A stretch of DNA of 64,000 nt from Gemmatimonadota bacterium (GTDB taxonomy: Bacteria; Gemmatimonadota; Gemmatimonadetes; Gemmatimonadales; Gemmatimonadaceae), in assembly GCA_003134685.1 (NCBI GenBank), contig PLCA01000008.1, positions 1-64,000 of the forward strand, given 5' to 3'. Below are positions 61,546 through 64,000 of the stretch, one piece after another. The position numbers were made by a program, and so were the translations under genes. Under the pieces are notes generated by a model, which searched no databases, was not told the DNA's origin, and saw only the letters and a program-made list of their open reading frames with translations. Positions within the stretch are counted from its first letter, which is position 1, and each line of letters opens with the position of its first letter.

Positions 61546-62882
61546 GGGCGCCCGCGTCCTCTTTTCTGCTCGTAGAGAGCCGTATCCGCCTGAGCGAGCA
61601 GATCCGCCAGCATCGTCCCTTCGGCCTTTGACCGCTTGGCGCCCAGGCTGAGCGAGAGCTCGTATCCGCGATCGATCTCCCGATTGTGCCTTATCACGCG
61701 CGACTTTATCCGGTCGCAAACGAGCTCGGCGGTCTGATCGGAATCGACCGCCATCAGCGCGACGAATTCGTCGCCTCCAAGACGCGCGATGAGGTCGGCT
61801 TCGCGGCAGCTCTCGTGGAGCACGCGCGCGGTATCCATGAGCGCGCGATCGCCCACCAGGTGTCCGTGAGTGTCGTTGATTTGCTTGAGGTGATCAACGT
61901 CGATGAAGATCATGAGGACGTCGCGCTCCTGCCGAGTCGCCAGCTTGAGCGCCTGCTCCGACAGCGTGATGAACGCGCGCCGGTTGGGAAGTCCGGTCAG
62001 CTGGTCGACGAGGAGTAGCGCCTTCATCTCGTCCTCCGCGTGCTTCCGGGCGGAGATGTCGTGGTACATGGCGTAGACTCTTCCCGGCTGATCCGCCACG
62101 CCAAACGGCGTCGCGGCGATGGCGACCCAGAGAGTGTGGCCGTCCTTGTGACGCCGAAGCGCTTCCGCTCTGAGATTCTCTCCAGCCACCGCTCGCGCGG
62201 TGAGCCTTTCGCCTTCTTCGACCATCTCCTTGGGGACGATCAGATCGTTTATGCTCCGACCGATCGCGTCGAATTCCGTGTAGCCGAACATTGTCGTGAA
62301 CTGGCCATTGATGCGGATGATGTGGTCGCGCTCGTCGAGGATCGCAATTGCCTCGGGTGCGCTCTCGAAGAGCGTGGCGAAGTAGACGTTCTGCGTCTGT
62401 AGCGCCTCGTACAGACTCTTTCGGTCGGTTACATCGATCGCGATTCCGACGGTTCCAGTGATTTTTCCGTCGGCGGCGCGGACTGGCTCGACTCGCGTCT
62501 CGAACGATCTTCCCCGCCAGTCGGTCTCGTAGCGAACGAGCTCGCCCTGTAGAGCTCTCAGATGCGCCGCCAGCGGAGTAAAGCCGGGATCGCGCGACTT
62601 TAGCACCTCATAGAGCGTCATCCCAACCTGCTCGTTTGCGCTCGTGCCAATGAGATGGAGACCAGCACCCTGCGAAAAAGTGATGTTGAGGTGCGCGTCG
62701 GTGGACCAGAGGTTGACCGGCACCGATTCGAGCATGAAGCTGAGGCGCCGTTCCGTGTCGAGCCCGCTGGGGCGAACCGGTGGAGCTTTTTCGGCGGGGC
62801 GCGACCTGAACGTCCCAAGGAGGCGCCTCAGGAAGGTACCGATAGGTTTCTGGGGCGGGGTCACCAGGGAAGGAGAGGTCAC
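61527..62882 (-). CDS. PAS-PAS-GGDEF diguanylate cyclase
   Basis: The 451-residue protein has two PAS-type regions (about residues 45-155 and 165-285). The GGDEF domain follows with LLLVDQLTGLPNRRAF and an intact active-site loop ARLGGDEFVALM. It is expected to make c-di-GMP. An RxxD inhibitory site is not obvious. The start is GTG 62882. It may work against the HD-GYP-type protein encoded at 23.3 kb, although that enzyme has altered motif residues. Confidence 0.92.
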   Translation of the reverse strand: MTSPSLVTPPQKPIGTFLRRLLGTFRSRPAEKAPPVRPSGLDTERRLSFMLESVPVNLWSTDAHLNITFSQGAGLHLIGTSANEQVGMTLYEVLKSRDPGFTPLAAHLRALQGELVRYETDWRGRSFETRVEPVRAADGKITGTVGIAIDVTDRKSLYEALQTQNVYFATLFESAPEAIAILDERDHIIRINGQFTTMFGYTEFDAIGRSINDLIVPKEMVEEGERLTARAVAGENLRAEALRRHKDGHTLWVAIAATPFGVADQPGRVYAMYHDISARKHAEDEMKALLLVDQLTGLPNRRAFITLSEQALKLATRQERDVLMIFIDVDHLKQINDTHGHLVGDRALMDTARVLHESCREADLIARLGGDEFVALMAVDSDQTAELVCDRIKSRVIRHNREIDRGYELSLSLGAKRSKAEGTMLADLLAQADTALYEQKRGRGRPHALSR

Positions 62883-62935
62883 TTGCTTTTTATTCTCTCA
62901 CCAAGATGGCGCGGACGCAATGATTTTCGTGCTGG

Positions 62936-64000
62936 TCAGGGCGTCCGTGGGCGGGCCGTCGTCGTCCCCTTGGTGCGGTACGAGACCCTCCAGATGGTGC
63001 CTCCGGTGTCGTCGGTGATGAAGATCGAGCCGTCCGGGGCCTGAGCCAAGCCGACTGGCCGGCGGCTCTGCCGCGCCCCTCCGGAAGCGGGATTGGGATT
63101 GAATCCGTCCGCAAATGTGGTAAAGGAACCCGTCGGCCGGTTGGATCGGAACGGCGCGAACACGACACGGAATCCGGCTTGCGGCAGCGGGGCACGGTTC
63201 CATGAGCCGTGAAATGCGACGAAAGCCCCGCCGCGGTACTGGCTGGGGAACTGGCCCCCGGTGTAGAAAAGCATTCCGTCGGGAGCCCAATGGCCGGGAA
63301 ACGCCATCAGCGCCTGGGCCTTGCCTGAGCACTGACCGGCCTGCTGACCGTCACCCCCGTACTCCGGTGCGAGCACCAACGCGCGGCGATCGACGTCGTA
63401 GTAGCAGTACGGCCATCCATAGTCGGCACCCCGATCCACCCTCACCAGGATCTCGCCGGGGTTTTCGGCGCTTTTTTCGACGGTGAAGAGCTTCGGCCAG
63501 CTGTCGTGCAGCTGGTCGCGGCCGTGCACAGTGGCGTACAGGGAGCCATCCAACGGATTGTGCGCGAGCGCCACGGAGTTTCTCAGGCCCGTCGCGTATC
63601 TCCGTCCATCGCTCGGCCGCTGGCGCAGGCGGTTCACGTCGAATTCCCAGACTCCGGCGCGCGTGTCGAGCTCACTGCACGGGTTGAATCCGGGAGATTC
63701 GGGCTGGCGATCGTGCTGCTGGCATGAGTTGGTTGCGGAGCCGATGTTGACATAGAGCGTCTGGCCCTGGAGCACGAAATTGTGGGAGTGATGCGACCCG
63801 GTCATTGGGAGACCGGTTACGATCGTGTCGGGATTTCCGCTTGGCGTGAGCGAGCCGGACGCTAGGTGGTACCGGACGATCGAATTTCCCGCGGTTGCGT
63901 AGAGCTGATTCCCGGCGAGCGCGATGCCGGTTCCACCGCCCACTCCAAAGCGCTCCTGTATGTCTGCCTTTCCGTCGCCGTTGGTGTCGCGAAGCGCCAG
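62936..64000 (-). CDS. PQQ-dependent sugar (sorbosone) dehydrogenase-like protein, 5' end outside the window
   Basis: The frame is open to the right edge, so only the C-terminal 354 residues are seen. Near the edge DTNGDGKADIQERFGVGGGTG resembles a calcium-binding loop and the entry to the beta-propeller. Later segments NSVALAHNPLDGSLYATVHG, GEILVRVDRGADYGWPYCYY and SIFITDDTGGTIWRVSY are typical of the soluble PQQ glucose/sorbosone dehydrogenase fold. It is probably exported. The GTG at 63943 is an internal codon, not the start. Confidence 0.88.
   Translation of the reverse strand: MALRDTNGDGKADIQERFGVGGGTGIALAGNQLYATAGNSIVRYHLASGSLTPSGNPDTIVTGLPMTGSHHSHNFVLQGQTLYVNIGSATNSCQQHDRQPESPGFNPCSELDTRAGVWEFDVNRLRQRPSDGRRYATGLRNSVALAHNPLDGSLYATVHGRDQLHDSWPKLFTVEKSAENPGEILVRVDRGADYGWPYCYYDVDRRALVLAPEYGGDGQQAGQCSGKAQALMAFPGHWAPDGMLFYTGGQFPSQYRGGAFVAFHGSWNRAPLPQAGFRVVFAPFRSNRPTGSFTTFADGFNPNPASGGARQSRRPVGLAQAPDGSIFITDDTGGTIWRVSYRTKGTTTARPRTP

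Overview
The window is high-G+C bacterial chromosome with dense, overlapping genes on both strands. No rRNA or marker gene names the taxon. The mix of gene families (several hybrid and orphan histidine kinases, a lipoprotein zinc metalloprotease with HEVGH and SVMDYP motifs, carboxypeptidase-regulatory/TonB-plug proteins, an Asp-box propeller exoprotein, a succinate dehydrogenase operon with a TPR gene attached, and HEAT/HD-GYP pairs) fits Gemmatimonadota or a neighbouring soil phylum. This placement is inference. All gene calls rest on reading translated motifs; no database search was run.

Layout. 1-5.2 kb: purE-purK, then a four-gene operon of ECF sigma factor, zinc-finger anti-sigma factor and two DUF4097-type beta-repeat exported proteins. 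5.3-14 kb (minus strand): TonB-dependent receptor, GAF/PAS hybrid histidine kinase, zinc metalloprotease lipoprotein, soluble histidine kinase. 14.2-15.8 kb: tRNA-Lys(UUU) followed by a 1.5-kb remnant of an integrated element. It is bounded by 43-bp repeats of the tRNA 3' part and holds a 5'-truncated integrase, a lipoprotein gene and paired 12-bp-spaced direct repeats at both ends. 15.8-22.5 kb: a likely accessory block with a di-haem cytochrome peroxidase-like protein, a cupin, a CocE/NonD hydrolase and an octahaem cytochrome c. 22.5-36 kb: marR, HD-GYP and HEAT-type proteins sharing an N-terminal motif, an MFS transporter, MscL with a C-terminal zinc ribbon, two divergent signalling proteins that keep a histidine-kinase DHp domain but lack the ATPase domain, a large ATP-binding LuxR regulator, a group II decarboxylase and a second MFS transporter. 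36-43.6 kb: VanX-type dipeptidase, RsbRD-type histidine kinase, copA-csoR copper module, a 200-bp imperfect palindrome, and a gntR-slipin operon with an apparently leaderless promoter.

43.6-64 kb: DinB-like protein, lipoprotein and Asp-box propeller exoprotein (one operon), CDF transporter, moaC-holB, PfpI-type protein, a membrane protein-winged helix-uppS operon, a Spy-like protein, and the sdh operon (unusual membrane anchor, sdhA, sdhB, TPR protein, carboxypeptidase-regulatory/TonB-plug protein, Cu/Zn SOD). The window ends with a PAS-GGDEF protein and a PQQ-type sugar dehydrogenase that runs off the edge.

Common themes are envelope biology (sigma/anti-sigma with exported repeats, metalloprotease, VanX, UppS, Spy-like, slipin, MscL), metal and redox handling (CopA/CsoR, CDF, Cu/Zn SOD, multihaem cytochromes, SDH) and heavy signal transduction. 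The observations most worth following up are the ATPase-less DHp pair at 28.5-30.5 kb, the 1.5-kb tRNA-bounded element with symmetric repeats, the 200-bp palindrome at 41.2 kb, and the orphan TonB plug protein in the sdh operon.
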